A stretch of 64,000 nt of DNA from Cryptomeria japonica (GCF_030272615.1 NC_081412.1:143818247-143882246), one strand, 5' to 3'; numbered from the stretch's first letter, positions 35,535 to 47,986 are shown. Notes: generated by a model not told the origin, from the letters alone. Translations and numbers: made by a program.

Positions 35535-36170
35535 CTAAATCGATTTAATTATAGCAATAGGACTAAATTCCTCAAGCTCAAATGCTGAAAGTTTTCCAAC
35601 CAATGTATCTCTAGATACTGATGTATTAGGCATTGTTCTCAACTCATTAATAGCATTTACTTTCATTTTGTATGATAGTTTCAATTCTCTTAAAACTTTA
35701 GAAACAATTCCATCTTCACTTAAGAATCCTCCACAACATTGTATTCCTAAAACAATTTCATTAACTCTTTCCATAAAAGCATAAATTCTTTCATCTTCTT
35801 CCATTTTCAAATTTTCATACCTGACCCGAAAATATTCCAGTTTTGCAATTTTGATAGTGGTATCTCCTTCATTCAATGTCTCTAATTTATCCTAAATATC
35901 TTTAGCAATAGATCGGTCTGATAATCCCATGATTTTCTTATCTAATAATGTGCTCAAAAGTGCTTCTCTTGCTTTGCAGTCATTCTCCTGATCCTTGCCC
36001 AATGTAGGTGGATTAGGTTGATTTTGAGTAGGACCAACATAGCCATTCTTTGTAACTTCCTATATGTCTCATCCAATGCAATTCAGATGTGTCTCCATTC
36101 TGATCTTCCATATACCATAGTTAGTTCCATCAAGTTTCAGACTATCCTTCCTGAAAATGTTAGCTGCCAT
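35535..36170 (-). pseudogene. Copia-2 gag
   Basis: It opens at an ATG at 36170 (MAANIFRKDSLKLDGTNYG), 44 bp from the PBS, the standard position. IWKIRMETHL follows, then a body containing LEYFRVRYENLKMEEDERIY and VLRELKLSYKMKVNAI. Stops at IG*DI*EV and AKDI*DKLE fall where Trp is usual in this family and so look like G-to-A changes. The short Asp/Ser run near 35495-35520 is coded by a GAT microsatellite. Gag would build the particle and bind RNA through the downstream knuckle. Confidence 0.85.
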
Positions 36171-36213
36171 AAGATCTCTTCAAGTTGTTAGGATTCTACA
36201 AAAAAAGGACTTA

Positions 36214-36225
36214 GCTCTGATACCA
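36214..36225 (-). promoter_or_regulatory. Copia-2 primer binding site
   Basis: Minus-strand TGGTATCAGAGC, two bases inside the 5' LTR. Confidence 0.92.
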
Positions 36226-36227
36226 AT

Positions 36228-37302
36228 TGTTAGGACCCGGAAGGTAACTAAGAGGAGGGGGGGTGAATCAGTTGTCAATTAATTTCAACCCAAATATAAC
36301 TTACTTCAACTTAATACTTAATACCGGTAAACCAAACTTAATGTTGGTTAACAGATTAACTGTTAATATCAATACCGGTGAAACTTAATATATGAGACAA
36401 AAAGAGAAACAACATCCACAACACATAACACAAATATTTTGACATGGAAACCCTATAAGGGGAGTAACCATGGTGGGAAACCTTACCCACAATCAAATGA
36501 TACTACTATAGATAGTATGTGTATACAAATAGGGTCTGCGCATGCATAAAGGCCAACCGCCTAGAGCACACTGCTCAAATGAGAGTCACAATGACTGCAA
36601 TAGGATGGTTAAATCCTAGAATAATGTACTGCTCAAGATAGCATCTCCAATGTTGGATTCAGTACTAGTTAAGCTCTAACAAACACTTTCAAACCTTCCT
36701 TGAACCTTCTCTATGGTCTTCTCATATGATCTTCAATATTCACACATACCATGTCACAATACCATAACCTTACATACTATATCCTCTTCTATCTCATATC
36801 AAATGAGATCTTACAAATATACAAAACCTAAGACCAAATGTGTAGGTCATCTCACTAAGAATATTACAATTAAATCAATTACAAACAAGTCTAGATGTGT
36901 TGCATCATGTTGGCTCAATACATTTACAACAATATCCAATCAATAAATCATCTCTATAACATGTCGTGCTGATTTGGAATAGATAATACATACCGGTCCA
37001 TAACCTAGACCAATTTTCCAATAATAGCAAATATGTCAACCCAATTAGACCATTAACCAAAATACCAAAGCCAAGTATCCAAACCATGTCTTTGACATAA
37101 TCAAGTGATGTCCAGATGATAACAAGTCATCATCAGTGTCGGTGACCAATATAACCTATCAGTGGACAATATACTAGTGACTGTGCATAAGTTACTAAAC
37201 TTGTCGGTGAACACAATGTGTTGGTTGAACATAACCAAATATCTCTAGAAGGATAAGTGTTGACATCAATTACAAAACTAATGCAGCACATCCATAATAC
37301 CA

Positions 37303-37305
<3 letters not shown>
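36228..37305 (-). repeat. Copia-2 5' LTR
   Basis: 1078 bp with TG...CA ends. It is the uninterrupted version of 29535-31638. Confidence 0.92.

Positions 37306-37336
<31 letters not shown>
37306..37336. repeat. (TG)n microsatellite abutting Copia-2
   Basis: Starts on the base after the LTR end CCAACA. Confidence 0.95.
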
Positions 37337-37340
<4 letters not shown>

Positions 37341-37440
37341 CCAAAACTAAATCAAAACTGGATGTGCATTAAAAAAAATAGAATGCACACCTTATACACA
37401 GGCGGCGTGCACAGAGGGGTGTGGGGAGTGGTGGTTGTGG
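37336..37440. repeat. 104-bp repeat flanking Copia-2, right copy
   Basis: Matches 29400-29503 with a few substitutions, in direct orientation. In both places a microsatellite precedes it. Confidence 0.93.
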
Positions 37441-39433
37441 TTATTCCCACAGTCGTGGGCTTCCATGACAATGGTGTCCACTGTTGTGGGGGCTCATGGT
37501 TGGGGTTAAACCCACAACCTCCTCCTCCTCCACCCCCCCTCCAAAAAAAAAATTTTAATAAAATTTTTACAGTCTTCCCCAATTCAAAATTGATAAAAAA
37601 AAATATATAGAATTTCTTCCATAAAAAAATATTGAATACAAGAATGCATTTAAATCACAAAAACCCCAGATTCATTTAAAAAAAAACACAGAGAATGAAC
37701 TCAATTTAGAATAGATTCAATTACAAAAATTTCTTTCTCAGAAGAAGCAGACAAAAATAAGCACAAAGGTTTCTTTAACAACGTTAGAATTCAATAAATA
37801 GAGGTTTTAAAATCTAACCTTAAATGCTTTCTTGGATGAACAATTGAAGAATTATTCCAAAGCTTTCCACAAAAATAAACCCTTCACAATTTTATCAACA
37901 CCTCTAGGAAAACACCCATTCAACAACAGAGAGGAAATTTTCCCAAAATGAAAGAACTCCATAATCTAGAAAAATTCCCCCATATAAAGGGTTTTTACCT
38001 AAATATCTTTTAGGGCAAAAATAATATTTGAATTTATTTCCTCCAAAATAATAACACTTGTATTTTTAATTTAAAATTACATTTCCTCACACACAAAATG
38101 CCATTTAGATTATTTTTTTTAAAGTACAAATGACCTTTTACAAATACACAAGACATAATAATAAATCCACTATATGATATATACTAAACAATTTATTTAA
38201 TTAATCAACCTAGTGTGCTTGATTTATTTATTTAACAATAAAAGGTGCCCATATTAATTTATCCTTAATTTAATTTAATCAAGACAATACACATTAATTA
38301 TTAATAACCATAAGGTATTAATAATTAATTTCACAGAAAATAACACTAGAAGAAATTTAATAAAGTCACAAAATGCATCACACAAACTCATCTTAACAAA
38401 ATAAAGACTTGACTCACCAACATAGGAAAGGTTGACAGAAGACTGACAATGTTCACTATCGAGCAAGGCTAGGGATGATATTTAGGGCCTTAAGACTATC
38501 TCCTCCACTTCCATCGGGTTAGTTAGGTACGCTCAAATATGTGGAGCCAAGTGGACTCAATACCTTGTACCTACAATTCCCGCATAACCGAATCATACAT
38601 ATATATATACAAACATAGTAAATACACCGGTGAAGGAGAATCATTATGTTCTATGTCTCACCGAAGTGAGTGACGAAAAATAATTTCCTCGCACCCCATA
38701 CAAACTCTACACAAACATGAAGACATATACATAATGCAACTCATACATAAGGTAAATGTGTTAGTCCATGGTCAATAACACATAAATAAAGTTAACATCT
38801 AATCATTCATAAGGAAATAATGCATAATCAACATTCACTGAATCACACATCAAATCATAGTCCATAATAGCATAATATTTGAATAAAAGCATCACCACAT
38901 AGTGTATCCACAGAACCACTAAAAAGTCAACCATGGTCAAAAAGAGTATCGAAAAAGTCTGATCAAGGGAGGGGTACTGCAAAGTGTGCATGACGCTTGG
39001 ATTTTTTTTGACAAGTTATCGCTTCCAAAATCTGAGATAGTTTTTTGGCTTGGAGTACAGGAACCGCTTGGACCTATTTGCTATTGGAAAATCTTGCAGA
39101 TCACTTTCGTAGCTTGGAGATCTTCAGTTCATTGTTTCCAACGTTTCTTGTCGTGTGTCTGACCTTCCCTTGGGTCTGCACTTCATTCTATGGAGTTTCT
39201 AGAAAGATCTCTTTGGTGGAGGTCGACCTTGTTGTTTTACATGTTATATCCTATTCATCAGCATTTGTTTCACCTTGGGATGATGCAGACCATTCTTGAT
39301 CATATAAGTCAATGTAATTAATCATGTAGAGACCAGTTATTAGAACACAAAAGATAAATATTAAGGTTAAGAGGTCCAGAGTTGGCTCATATTCTTGCTT
39401 GAGCTCATATATTGTATTTAAGCATGTATGTAA
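37441..39433. other. non-coding flank between Copia-2 and Copia-3
   Basis: No gene. A CTCCTCCTCC run lies near 37520 and the rest is AT-rich with LTR-like composition. Copia-3 is inserted at its right end, and its continuation is 46016-46263. It is probably an old LTR element that I cannot classify. Confidence 0.5.
39429..39433. repeat. Copia-3 target-site duplication, left
   Basis: TGTAA, identical to 46016-46020. Confidence 0.92.
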
Positions 39434-40075
39434 TGTAAGTGTAGGTTTTTTATTTTTTTTATGTTAGGGGGTATTTATTTTTCCTACACATATATTATTT
39501 AAGATTGCTTAGATTAATAGGAGTGTCTTATATGAGGACACGTGGTGAAACACTTTAGCTACATGTGTAACTCTCCTCCTCACATGAGTAGTTGAGTTAC
39601 ACACCCTCTTTTGGCTTGTTGTGTCACCTCTCATAACCACTATTTTGTCATTTCCTAAGTGGGTTATGGGGTAGTTGGGTTTCACACCCTCTTTTGGCCT
39701 TATGTGCCAACTTTCTCAACTCTTTTTTTTGTTTTCATGTAAGGAGGTTATGCCACATGTTTTGACATTTACCAAGAAGGTAAAACCTCCCACTTTTTAT
39801 GGGGAATAGGAGTTAATGCATCCCACGGATGTATATGCTTATATTTTTCTATATAATAAGCACTATACTCTCACCTTCACTAGTCAAGTTAGTGGAGTGA
39901 TAGCTCAGTGAGAGTCTTCTCCAAATTATCCTCTTTGTCTCTATTTCTCTCTCATATTGAAATTATCTTCATTCAGCTATTTTTATCTTCGATCATCTAT
40001 TGTGTGAGGAGTTGCATGTGATCTACGACCGACATCAGATCTTGGCTCGTTTCTCGCTTCTCGCAGAATCTCACA
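39434..40075 (+). repeat. Copia-3 5' LTR
   Basis: TGTAAGTGTAGG to AATCTCACA. TATATAATAAGC near 39850 is a candidate TATA region. Confidence 0.95.
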
Positions 40076-40087
40076 TGGTATCAAAGC
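40076..40087 (+). promoter_or_regulatory. Copia-3 primer binding site
   Basis: TGGTATCAAAGC directly follows the LTR. It differs by one base from the usual TGGTATCAGAGC. Confidence 0.9.
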
Positions 40088-41104
40088 TTATTGTCTGGTA
40101 TAGCTCATTGCTTCTTTTTTTTTATTTGAGGGATTTGAGACTTTTATATAGCTAATATTTTCTTTAAAAACTAAGTATGCTCTTCTCCTGCATTCTCGTG
40201 TGATTTGGAGAATTAGAACAGTTTAAAGGAAAATAGCTTCTAGTTAAATCTAGTTTACATGTATGTGTTCTTGTAGGATCTGGGTGATTGCAGCTTTGTG
40301 GTAATATTGGAAGCTTAATAAGAATTTCCAGAGTGTCCATAAGGCTTGACAAAGTCAAAAGTGACTTTTACTTCACCAAAATCAGAGTTTGGAGGACATA
40401 GTAAAAAATCAGAGTAATTTTTTTTTTACTGGAGCTATTTTCATTTCGGCTTTAGTGTTCCAACTTTTGTTCACTTTTACAAAAAACAATTTCTAGGTTT
40501 TCTTTCCAGCATTGAAAAACTTCTGGGTTTTGGATGTTATTTCTATAAAATTAATAAATGTTTCAAAAATAGAGCTTGAATAGGGCCTAAGCCATTTTTC
40601 TATCAGGGAAATTCAACAACCTTTCTTAAAAGTTGCACAACTTTTTCCTCGGGTGTCAGATTTTTGTAAACAAATACTTGACGGAAAGCTGGAAATGAGC
40701 ACTCTCCATTAGTGTAGGTCTAATTGAAATTTTTTTGCCTTTCTCTATCAGATATTAAAGGTTCTATCAGCTGCTTCTTTTTCTCTTCAACTGGTCATAT
40801 ATTTCTCCTTACAACTCTATTTTTCAAAAACTAATAGTTGTTGGAAAGGTATTGAGATAAATTAAGCAGTTATAAGGCTAATTTGTTTCAGATCTTATTT
40901 CAAAATATTTGTATTTAAAATCTCTATTGGTTTCTTAAAAGAATTGTAATCTAATAAAAAGCCTTGTAAATGCACTAATTATAAAGTGTCAACCTTGTAA
41001 TATTTGGGGGGGGTGATTTCTGAGACTAGTGAAAAGGGGGGGTGTCTCTTGTGCCTTCTTTCTTGCACTTTTCCTGATTCTTTGCAATCTTCTTTTCTAC
41101 TACC
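40088..41104 (+). other. Copia-3 untranslated leader
   Basis: About 1 kb without a gene between PBS and gag. It has two G runs near 41005 and 41035. Confidence 0.75.
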
Positions 41105-41955
41105 ATGGATGCATTTATAGTTCCACTTTTAACACCATATAATTATTTTGAATGGAAATCTAAGATGATAATATATCTAAAAAGACATGGATATCATCGT
41201 GTTACTATGGAACTTGAAATTGAACCTCAAGATGCTGCAGAAAAGATTAAATGGTTTAATAAATGTGATGAAGCTTTTGGTACTCTATGTATGTCAGTCT
41301 CTCCAGACCTTCTTTTTCACATCGAATCTACCACTACACCAAATGCAGTGTGGACCACTTTGAAAAACCTCTTTGGTAAGCAGGATGAGCTAAAAGGTCA
41401 TCAGTTAGAGAATGAACTCATAGGGTTGAATCCAACCAATTTTGATACTATACAAGACTTCTTCACTAAACTTAAGTCTGTAAGATTATAGTTGGAATAG
41501 TGTGGAACTAAGAAAGATGATAAGCAATTGATCTTGAGTATTCTTTCTAAGCTTGGTCCTAACTATTCAGTGTTTGTTTCTACATTCTATGCTACAAAAT
41601 GTGCCCTAGGTACCACATTCAAAATGCCTTCTCTGGATGAGTTTGCTGCAGAACTCACTAGGGAGCAAGACAAATTGGTTCAAATGGGTACAATAAAACC
41701 CTCTAAGTCACATGTCTTAGTTGTAAATCAAGGCACAAAAGAACAAAAAGAGTCTAGTAAGCAAGATAAGAAATAAAAGAACCAAGGAGAGAAGAAAAAA
41801 GATTAGAAATCTGCTACTTCAAAAGCAGATAATCAGACCTCTTCATCAAGAGGTGAACAACCTAAGAAGGAGAAGGTCAAGTGTTCTTATTGTAAGAGGC
41901 CTGGTCATGATGAACATAAGTGTTTAAAGAAACAAATTGATCACCTTTCAAATCT
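41105..41955 (+). pseudogene. Copia-3 gag
   Basis: It starts at ATG 41105 (MDAFIVPLLTPYNYFEWKSK), a typical Copia gag opening. The body includes IESTTTPNAVWTTLKNLFG and ILSILSKLGPNYSVFVSTFY, and the knuckle CSYCKRPGHDEHKC is at about 41882-41923. TAG codons at RL*LE*CG and TAA/TAG codons near 41775 and 41803 break the frame, but there is no frameshift between the blocks. Gag would form the particle and bind RNA. It lies about 1 kb downstream of the PBS, with no other start codon giving a longer frame. Confidence 0.92.
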
Positions 41956-41977
41956 TCTTGAAAAGAATAATATCAAG

Positions 41978-43575
41978 GTGCTTGTTTCATTCAAACAGAG
42001 TTCATCAAAAGGATCTTCTAAGGATACATATAAGAGTAAAGGGAAAGGAAAGGGTAAGGCCCTAGTTGCTATTGCTTCACAACCCAATTCTTGGATGATT
42101 GACTCGGGTGCTTTGCACCACATGGCTTCTTCAAAAGATGATTTCACCTCTTTAGAGCCATGTTTTATGCCTTCCATAATAATGGGTGATGACACTCCTA
42201 TTGAAGTGCATGGGAGAGGGTCTGTCGATGTGGGCGAAGGAACATTTAAGGATGTCCTTTGTGTTCCATCTTTATCAACTAATCTCCTATCTATTTATCA
42301 GATCACTCAAACTGGTTCTAATAAGCGAGTTGAGTTCACACTAGATATAGTGGTAATCAGTGAAATGCATAATGGGTCTACTATTGTTGTGGGAAAAGCA
42401 GATCATCAATCCAGATTATATCAGTTTTCTCACTTTGTTCCTGACTCTTCTTCGACAATTTTACTCACTCATGCAGATGAGATTAGTTGTTTGTGGCATC
42501 AACGATTTGGCCACTTGAACTATCGTTACTTGCAACAACTCAGTAAACAAGACATGGTTTCAGGGTTGCCTTCTATTTGATTTTCTGATGGAGTTTGTCA
42601 GGGATGTATTCTTGGTAAGCATCCTGAGGAGAAGTATGATAAAGGAAAAGCATGGAGAGCTCCACAGTTATTGGATTTGGTACATAGTGACTTGGCAGGA
42701 CCATTTCCACAACCATCTTTCAATAGGACTAGATATGTCTTAACATTTATTGATGAATTTTCCAAATTTACATGGGTTTACTTTCTCAAATAAAAGTCTA
42801 AGGTATTTGAGAATTTTCTAGATTTCAAAGTTTTTGCAGAGAAACAATCTGGGAAGTTCATCAAGATTCTGCATACAGATAATGGGGGTGAATATGTTAA
42901 TAATCAGTTTGAACAATTTTGTGCTTCAGAAGGTATCAACATGCAGCACATAGTTCCATATAGTCCTCAGCAGAATGGTGTCGCAGAATGGAAGAATAGG
43001 TCCTTGAAGGAGATGGCAAACTGTATGATTCACTCCAAGTCTTTGGCACCTCAGTATTGGGTAGAGGCCATCAATTGTGCATGTTACATCCAGAACCAAG
43101 TTCCTCATAAAGCTGTGAAGGGGGTAACTCCTTTTCAAGCTTGGACCGGTCGAAAACCTACACTTAAGCACTTCAGAGTGTTTGGTTCTCTTGCATGGGC
43201 CCACATTCCAGCAGAGAAACACAAGGCTATGGATCCGCAGAGCAAGCCTTGCATATTTGTTGGGTATCCCGATGATGTCAAAGGGTATAGACTTCTCGAT
43301 CCCTCTACACATGAGTTGTTCATTGAGAGGAGTGTTCTTTTTGAGGAGATTTCTTCTATTTCTTCTCATACCACTTCTCCATCCACTATCACATTGGAGA
43401 CATTGCATGATGATGACAGTTCTTATGAGGATCTTAATCCTCCTAATCCTGATAAGGAGTCTTCTTCCTCCACTTTAGATGGTGACAGTGATGGTGAGGA
43501 TTCACATTCTTCTCATAGTCATCCTTTAGAGGTTGATGATTCTCCCCCAGACTCTCCAACTTCAGTGCCTCTTTA
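41978..43575 (+). pseudogene. Copia-3 protease and integrase
   Basis: The protease reads NSWMIDSGALHHMASSKDDF with intact DSG. GAG-pre-integrase has CLWHQRFGHLNYRYLQQL. Integrase keeps D in LVHSDLAGP, D in LHTDNGGEY and E in NGVAEWKNRSL; the residue after Glu is Trp where Arg is usual. Stops are at SI*FSDG and FLK*KSKVF. The C-terminal part IFVGYPDDVKGYRLLDP is followed by a Ser/Asp-rich linker (43390-43560) ending in TAG at 43574. The 211-codon stretch 42941-43576 is open. Protease processes the polyprotein and integrase inserts cDNA. Confidence 0.93.
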
Positions 43576-43599
43576 GGCTCGACAAACTTTTGAGTCAAT

Positions 43600-45171
43600 A
43601 GGAGATTGGCTTGGTGATCCATCAAATACTAGAAGAACTAGGTCACAATTTCAGCAAGCTCCACATCTCTTCATTGCTTCAGCTTCTGATCCACAGTCTT
43701 TTCGAGAAGCTACAGGTGTTCCCGAATGGGATGCTACAATGCAAGAAGAGTTTAATTCCTTGGAAAGGAATCACACATGGGATTTAGTTCCTCTTCCTAA
43801 GAGAAGGAAACTTATTCGATGCAAGTGGATCTATCGAACAAAATTTGCAGCAAATGGGTCAGTTGATAAGTATAAGGCTCGCTGGGTAGCAAAAGGCTTT
43901 TCCCAAGTTCTAGGGGTTGATTACTCTAAGACTTTTGCTCCAGTTGCTAAGATGAATTCCATCTGACTTGTCCTTTCTACTGTTGCAACCCATCATTGGG
44001 AAGTTCATCAGATGGATGTCAAGAGTGCATTTCTTCATGGTGACCTTCAGGAAGAAATCTACATGGAGCAGCCACAAGGGTTTGTTCAAGATCCTTCACT
44101 TGTGTGTTGACTTTGAAAGTCCTCAAACAAGCTCGTCGAGCTTGGTATGCCAAGATGGACTCCTTCCTTCTGACAGTTGGTTTTACTCAATGCCATTCTG
44201 ATCCGAACATCTACATTCTGCACCAGGATGATACTCTCGCATTTCTAGTTCTCTATGTTGATGACTTGTTGATAACAAGGAGTCACTCATCCACCATCAA
44301 GGTAGTGAAAATTTCTCTACATGATAGATTTCTGATGTCAAACTTGTGTCTTCTACATTACTTCTTGGGAATTGAGATTACTCAATCTTCTTCAGGCATC
44401 TTGCTTGGACAACCCAAGTATGCACTCGATATGCTCTCTAGATTTCACATGGCTGATTGTAAGCCTGCACCTACTCCTTTTTTGTCTGGGGTCAAACTTG
44501 AGGCTAAGTGCTCTTCACCCTTGGTTGATAGCACTTTATATCGACAAATTGTTAGGAGCCTCATCTACTTGACTCATACGAGACCTGGCATTTCATATGC
44601 GGTGGGCATGGTCTCTAGATTCATGCAGGAGCCACATGAGTTGCATTGGAAAGCAGCTAAGTGATTTCTCCACTACATTCAGGGTACTCACAATTATGGA
44701 ATTTAGTATGCAGTAGGCATGGATATTGACTTGGTGGGATATACAGATTCAGATTGGGCGGGTGATTCTCAAGATCGCAAATCCACTTCAGGGTATTGCT
44801 TCTCACTTGGTTCTGGTCCAGTTTGTTGGTCGAGTAAGAAGCAGTTTGCAATTTCTCTTTCATTAATAGAGGATGAGTATCGAGGGGTAGTTAATGCCAC
44901 CACTGAGGCTATTTGGCTTTAGAATATTCTCACTGAGTTTGGTATTCCAGTTAGGAAGCCTACTATCATCTTTTGTGATAATCAAAGTGCTATACAGATC
45001 TCAAGAAATCCAGTTCATCAACAGAGGATGAATCACATTGAGATAAATATGAAATATATTTGAGAGCTCATTCAGGAAGGCATCATTGATCTTAAGTATT
45101 GTTCTACAATGGAGCAAACTATGGACATCTTCACCAAACCCTTCACCGAAAGCAAGTTCCTTCATTTGTGA
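43600..45171 (+). pseudogene. Copia-3 reverse transcriptase and RNase H
   Basis: RT begins EWDATMQEEFNSLERNHTW and RCKWIYRTKF, then [15 protein letters not shown]. After a frameshift near 44105 come WYAKMDSFLLTVGF, the catalytic FLVLYVDDLLITR, and FLGIEITQSSSGILL. RNase H has VGYTDSDWAGDSQDRKSTSG, SSKKQFAISLS, FCDNQSAIQIS and MDIFTKPFTESKFLHL, with TGA at 45169-45171. Nonsense codons at NSI*LVL, AAK*FLH, YGI*YAV, WL*NIL and YI*ELI fit Arg or Gln codons changed by one C-to-T step. The DDE and YVDD residues are still present. Confidence 0.94.
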
Positions 45172-45244
45172 TCTTTGCTTGGGATACGACAGGTGTCTAC
45201 TATAGGAGGGACTTCTTAATCCTCCTTTCTTTCTCTCCTTATTT

Positions 45245-45293
45245 AGGGGGGGGCTATTCCTCTTATGGGGGGCTTCTTCTTTTGGGGGGGCTA
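45245..45293 (+). repeat. three long G runs in the Copia-3 3' region
   Basis: Runs of about 8, 6 and 7 G are separated by short pyrimidine-rich spacers, about 80-130 bp before the PPT. A G-quadruplex is possible with the next run. Confidence 0.6.
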
Positions 45294-45363
45294 TTTATGT
45301 ACATGGGTACCTAACATGGTTGCATTTGTCAGGACCCATATTTTCACCCACCTAAGCTATGCT

Positions 45364-45373
45364 TAAGGGGGGG
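45364..45373 (+). promoter_or_regulatory. Copia-3 polypurine tract
   Basis: TAAGGGGGGG lies directly before the 3' LTR start. Confidence 0.88.
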
Positions 45374-46015
45374 TGTTAGTGTAGGTTTTTTATTTTCCTT
45401 ATGTTAGGGGGTATTTATTTTTCCTACACATATATTATTTAAGCTTGTTTAGGTTAATAGGAGTGGTTTATATGAGGGAACCTGGTGAAATACTTCAGCT
45501 ACATGTGTAACTCTCCTCCTCACATGGGTAGTTGAATTACACACCCTCTTTTGGCCTATTGTGCCACCTCTCATAACCACTATTTTGTAATTTGCTAAGT
45601 GGGTTATGGGGTAGTTGAGTTTCACACCCTCTTTTGGCCTTATGTGCCAACTTTCTCAACTCCTTTTTTTGTCTTCATGTAAGGAGGTTATGCCACATGT
45701 TTTGGCATTTACCAAGAAGGTAAAACCTCCCACTTTTTATGGGGAATAGGAGTTAATGCACCCCTTGGATGTATATGCTTATATTTTTTTATATAATAAG
45801 CACTATACTCTCACCTTCACTAGTCAAGTTAGTGGAGTGATAGCTCAGTGAGAGTCTTCTCCAAATTCTCCTCTTTGTCTCTATTTCTCTCTCATATTGA
45901 AATTATCTTCATTCAACTATTTTGATCTTCGATCATCCGTTGTGTGAGGAGTTGCATGTGATCTATGACCGACATCAGATCTTGGCTCGATTCTTGCTTC
46001 TTACAGAATCTCACA
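45374..46015 (+). repeat. Copia-3 3' LTR
   Basis: 642 bp, TGTTAGTGTAGG to AATCTCACA, the same length as the 5' LTR. Confidence 0.95.
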
Positions 46016-46020
46016 TGTAA
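46016..46020. repeat. Copia-3 target-site duplication, right
   Basis: TGTAA, identical to 39429-39433. Confidence 0.92.
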
Positions 46021-46263
46021 TCAGGCCTTTTTGCTGAATCTTGTGAGCCCGCATGTTACCGACAGATTGTAATTGATTTTCTTGATATAATTGTCTATTT
46101 TGCATTACCTCCATCACATTGTGTTTCTTTTGTTATGTTAACTCTTGCTACAAGGTTCAAACTATTCTCTTTGAGGACCCTCCTGTCATGACTGCTATAT
46201 GTGTATATGTGTATATATATACATATGTATATAATATATACATATGTATATATATATACATAT

Positions 46264-47432
46264 TGTTACTACTTACTAAGTTGCCATTAGTTTTATGTCC
46301 AAAGTCATTCTATATACTCTAGTCAATTACTACTACCGAAATATTCAGTCGATAAGCACAGAGCAGTCAGTTATAGAAGAAAATAGTCACAGAGCCTAGT
46401 ATACACTGAGCTGTCTATCGAGTAACACTCTATGTCTACCGAGCAGCAATAATGATATACCGAGTTAACACACACCGAGTGAAACATGTTACCAGATTCA
46501 TTGAACCTAGACACACATGGGAAACGTGTTACAAGATCAAGGAACAAAGAACCGTTATCACATTGGAAATTGCACTTAAAGATTTTGTATGATCTTGAGG
46601 TCATCTATCCAATGAAATACTTTGTATGGTTATTTATTTGATAAATCATGTTTCTAAGATCGAAGCAATGAATAAATCACCGACATAAGAGATATATTTA
46701 TACAGCATGGATTAAGGATAAAAATATGAGATAGAGGTGTATGAAGCAAGACATGTGTAATAGATAAGGAAGCACTGAATATTGTGACTATTAGAGACAT
46801 AGAGGTCACCGAGAAGGATTTCAGAGAACAGTCAAGGAACAGAGTAAACAGAAGGGTTTACTGAGTTACTTTGTGAATTACCAAGGTATGCTATAAGCAA
46901 GGTAATCTCATTTTGAGCACATAGAATCTGCTATAACATTTCAGATGTAAAGTTGTAGATATTTGTAAAGATTTTATTATAATATTTTGAGTTGTAAGAG
47001 AAACCTTTAACAAGGTAAAAGACTCTAACAAAGTCTATAAATTGTAAAGCCTTTAACCAGGTGCAACATTTAGAATAAGTGTTGTAAAATCCTTTAGCAA
47101 GGTAGATCTAATGATCTTGATACTCCTAACAGGGTAAGCTATCAGAAATAGCTAAACATGTATCTCTAACCGAGCAACCTTTATTATTGCAGTAGTAAAG
47201 TTGTGGGTGCCATCCCCACCGTAGTTTTTCCCTCTAACCAAGAGTTTCTGCGTATTCAAAATATATGTGTTATGGAGTGAATCATGTATGATTGTTATTT
47301 ATTTGTTTTAGCTTTATGTTGTGTTACAACAGTTTTTGGTTTATGCTTAACAGTAAAGTTATTGTTGAAGAAAGGATTTGAAGTACTGATTCACCCCTCC
47401 CCTCTCAGTACATTAGCTTTCCACATTGGGCC

Positions 47433-47437
<5 letters not shown>
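46264..47437 (+). mobile_element. solo Copia LTR in sense orientation
   Basis: It starts TGTTACTACTTAC directly after a TATATACATA microsatellite and ends GGGCCTAACA at a (CA)n run. Near its end is the reverse complement of the U5 motif seen in Copia-1, -2, -4 and others (GATTCACCCC...CTCTCAGT, 47388-47409). No internal region or partner LTR is seen. Microsatellite flanks hide any target duplication. Confidence 0.75.
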
Positions 47438-47472
<35 letters not shown>

Positions 47473-47640
47473 GTATGTATATGTATATATATGTATGTAT
47501 GTATATGTATATCTATATATACATATGTATATATATACATATATATACATATAAATATCTTTATATATGTGTGTGTGTGTGTGTGTGTATAAATATGTAT
47601 ATATATGTGTATGTGTATATATATGCATATATTGTAGTAT
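47436..47640. repeat. compound (CA)n / TATG / (TG)n microsatellite
   Basis: (CA)n to about 47465, then TATG and TATA mixtures, a (TG)n run at about 47568-47588, then more TATATG. Confidence 0.95.
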
Positions 47641-47983
47641 CACAAATTGCACTGTGTGTTGATTTCACACTTACACATTACGTGTTGTGCATTTATGAAA
47701 AAATTCATGATTGGGATCTCATGATTCCAACTTCATGTATAAAAATGATGAAGCATTAGTATCTTGTGGTTTGAATTTGGGATGAAATCAATTGGATGAC
47801 AGCACAACACATAAATGTTTGTGGAATGTGCAAACATTCCAAAATATTGTGAGATTCAAACAAGCATATTCTACGGTAGAACCTTCCTACCACATGTACC
47901 ATCATACAAGCATGCCTGTAATGGCTATTTATGGCCATTCTAAGAAACAAAACTCTCATTTTTTGGTTCATTCTACACACTAG

Positions 47984-47986
<3 letters not shown>
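47641..47986. other. stretch without a gene
   Basis: I see no coding frame or recognisable repeat. Confidence 0.6.

Larger units (their letters stand above)
29535..37305 (-). mobile_element. Copia-2, full-length minus-strand LTR retrotransposon
   Basis: LTRs start TGTTAGGACCCGG (plus strand) and end ATACCARCA. The left LTR is 2104 bp because a 1048-bp solo LTR sits in it; the right is 1078 bp. PBS, gag, protease, integrase, RT, RNase H and PPT are in Copia order. It lies between microsatellites, (TA)n left and (TG)n right, so no target duplication can be read. Confidence 0.93.
39434..46015 (+). mobile_element. Copia-3, complete plus-strand LTR retrotransposon
   Basis: Both LTRs are 642 bp and the 5-bp target duplication TGTAA is perfect. 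PBS, gag, protease, integrase, RT, RNase H and PPT are all present. By eye the LTRs differ at about 6% of positions. It belongs to a different Copia lineage from the minus-strand elements here: shorter LTR, DSGALHHM protease, YVDD RT, and no shared U5 motif. Confidence 0.96.

Noticed and set aside
37257-37610. 117-codon frame with Val/Cys and Pro runs
   Set aside because: Made of a TG microsatellite and a CTC-rich run.
39045-39299. 84-codon open frame on the plus strand
   Set aside because: It lies in LTR-like flank, has no recognisable motif and no supporting splice or start context.
42926-43408. 160-codon minus-strand open frame
   Set aside because: Antisense shadow of the Copia-3 integrase.
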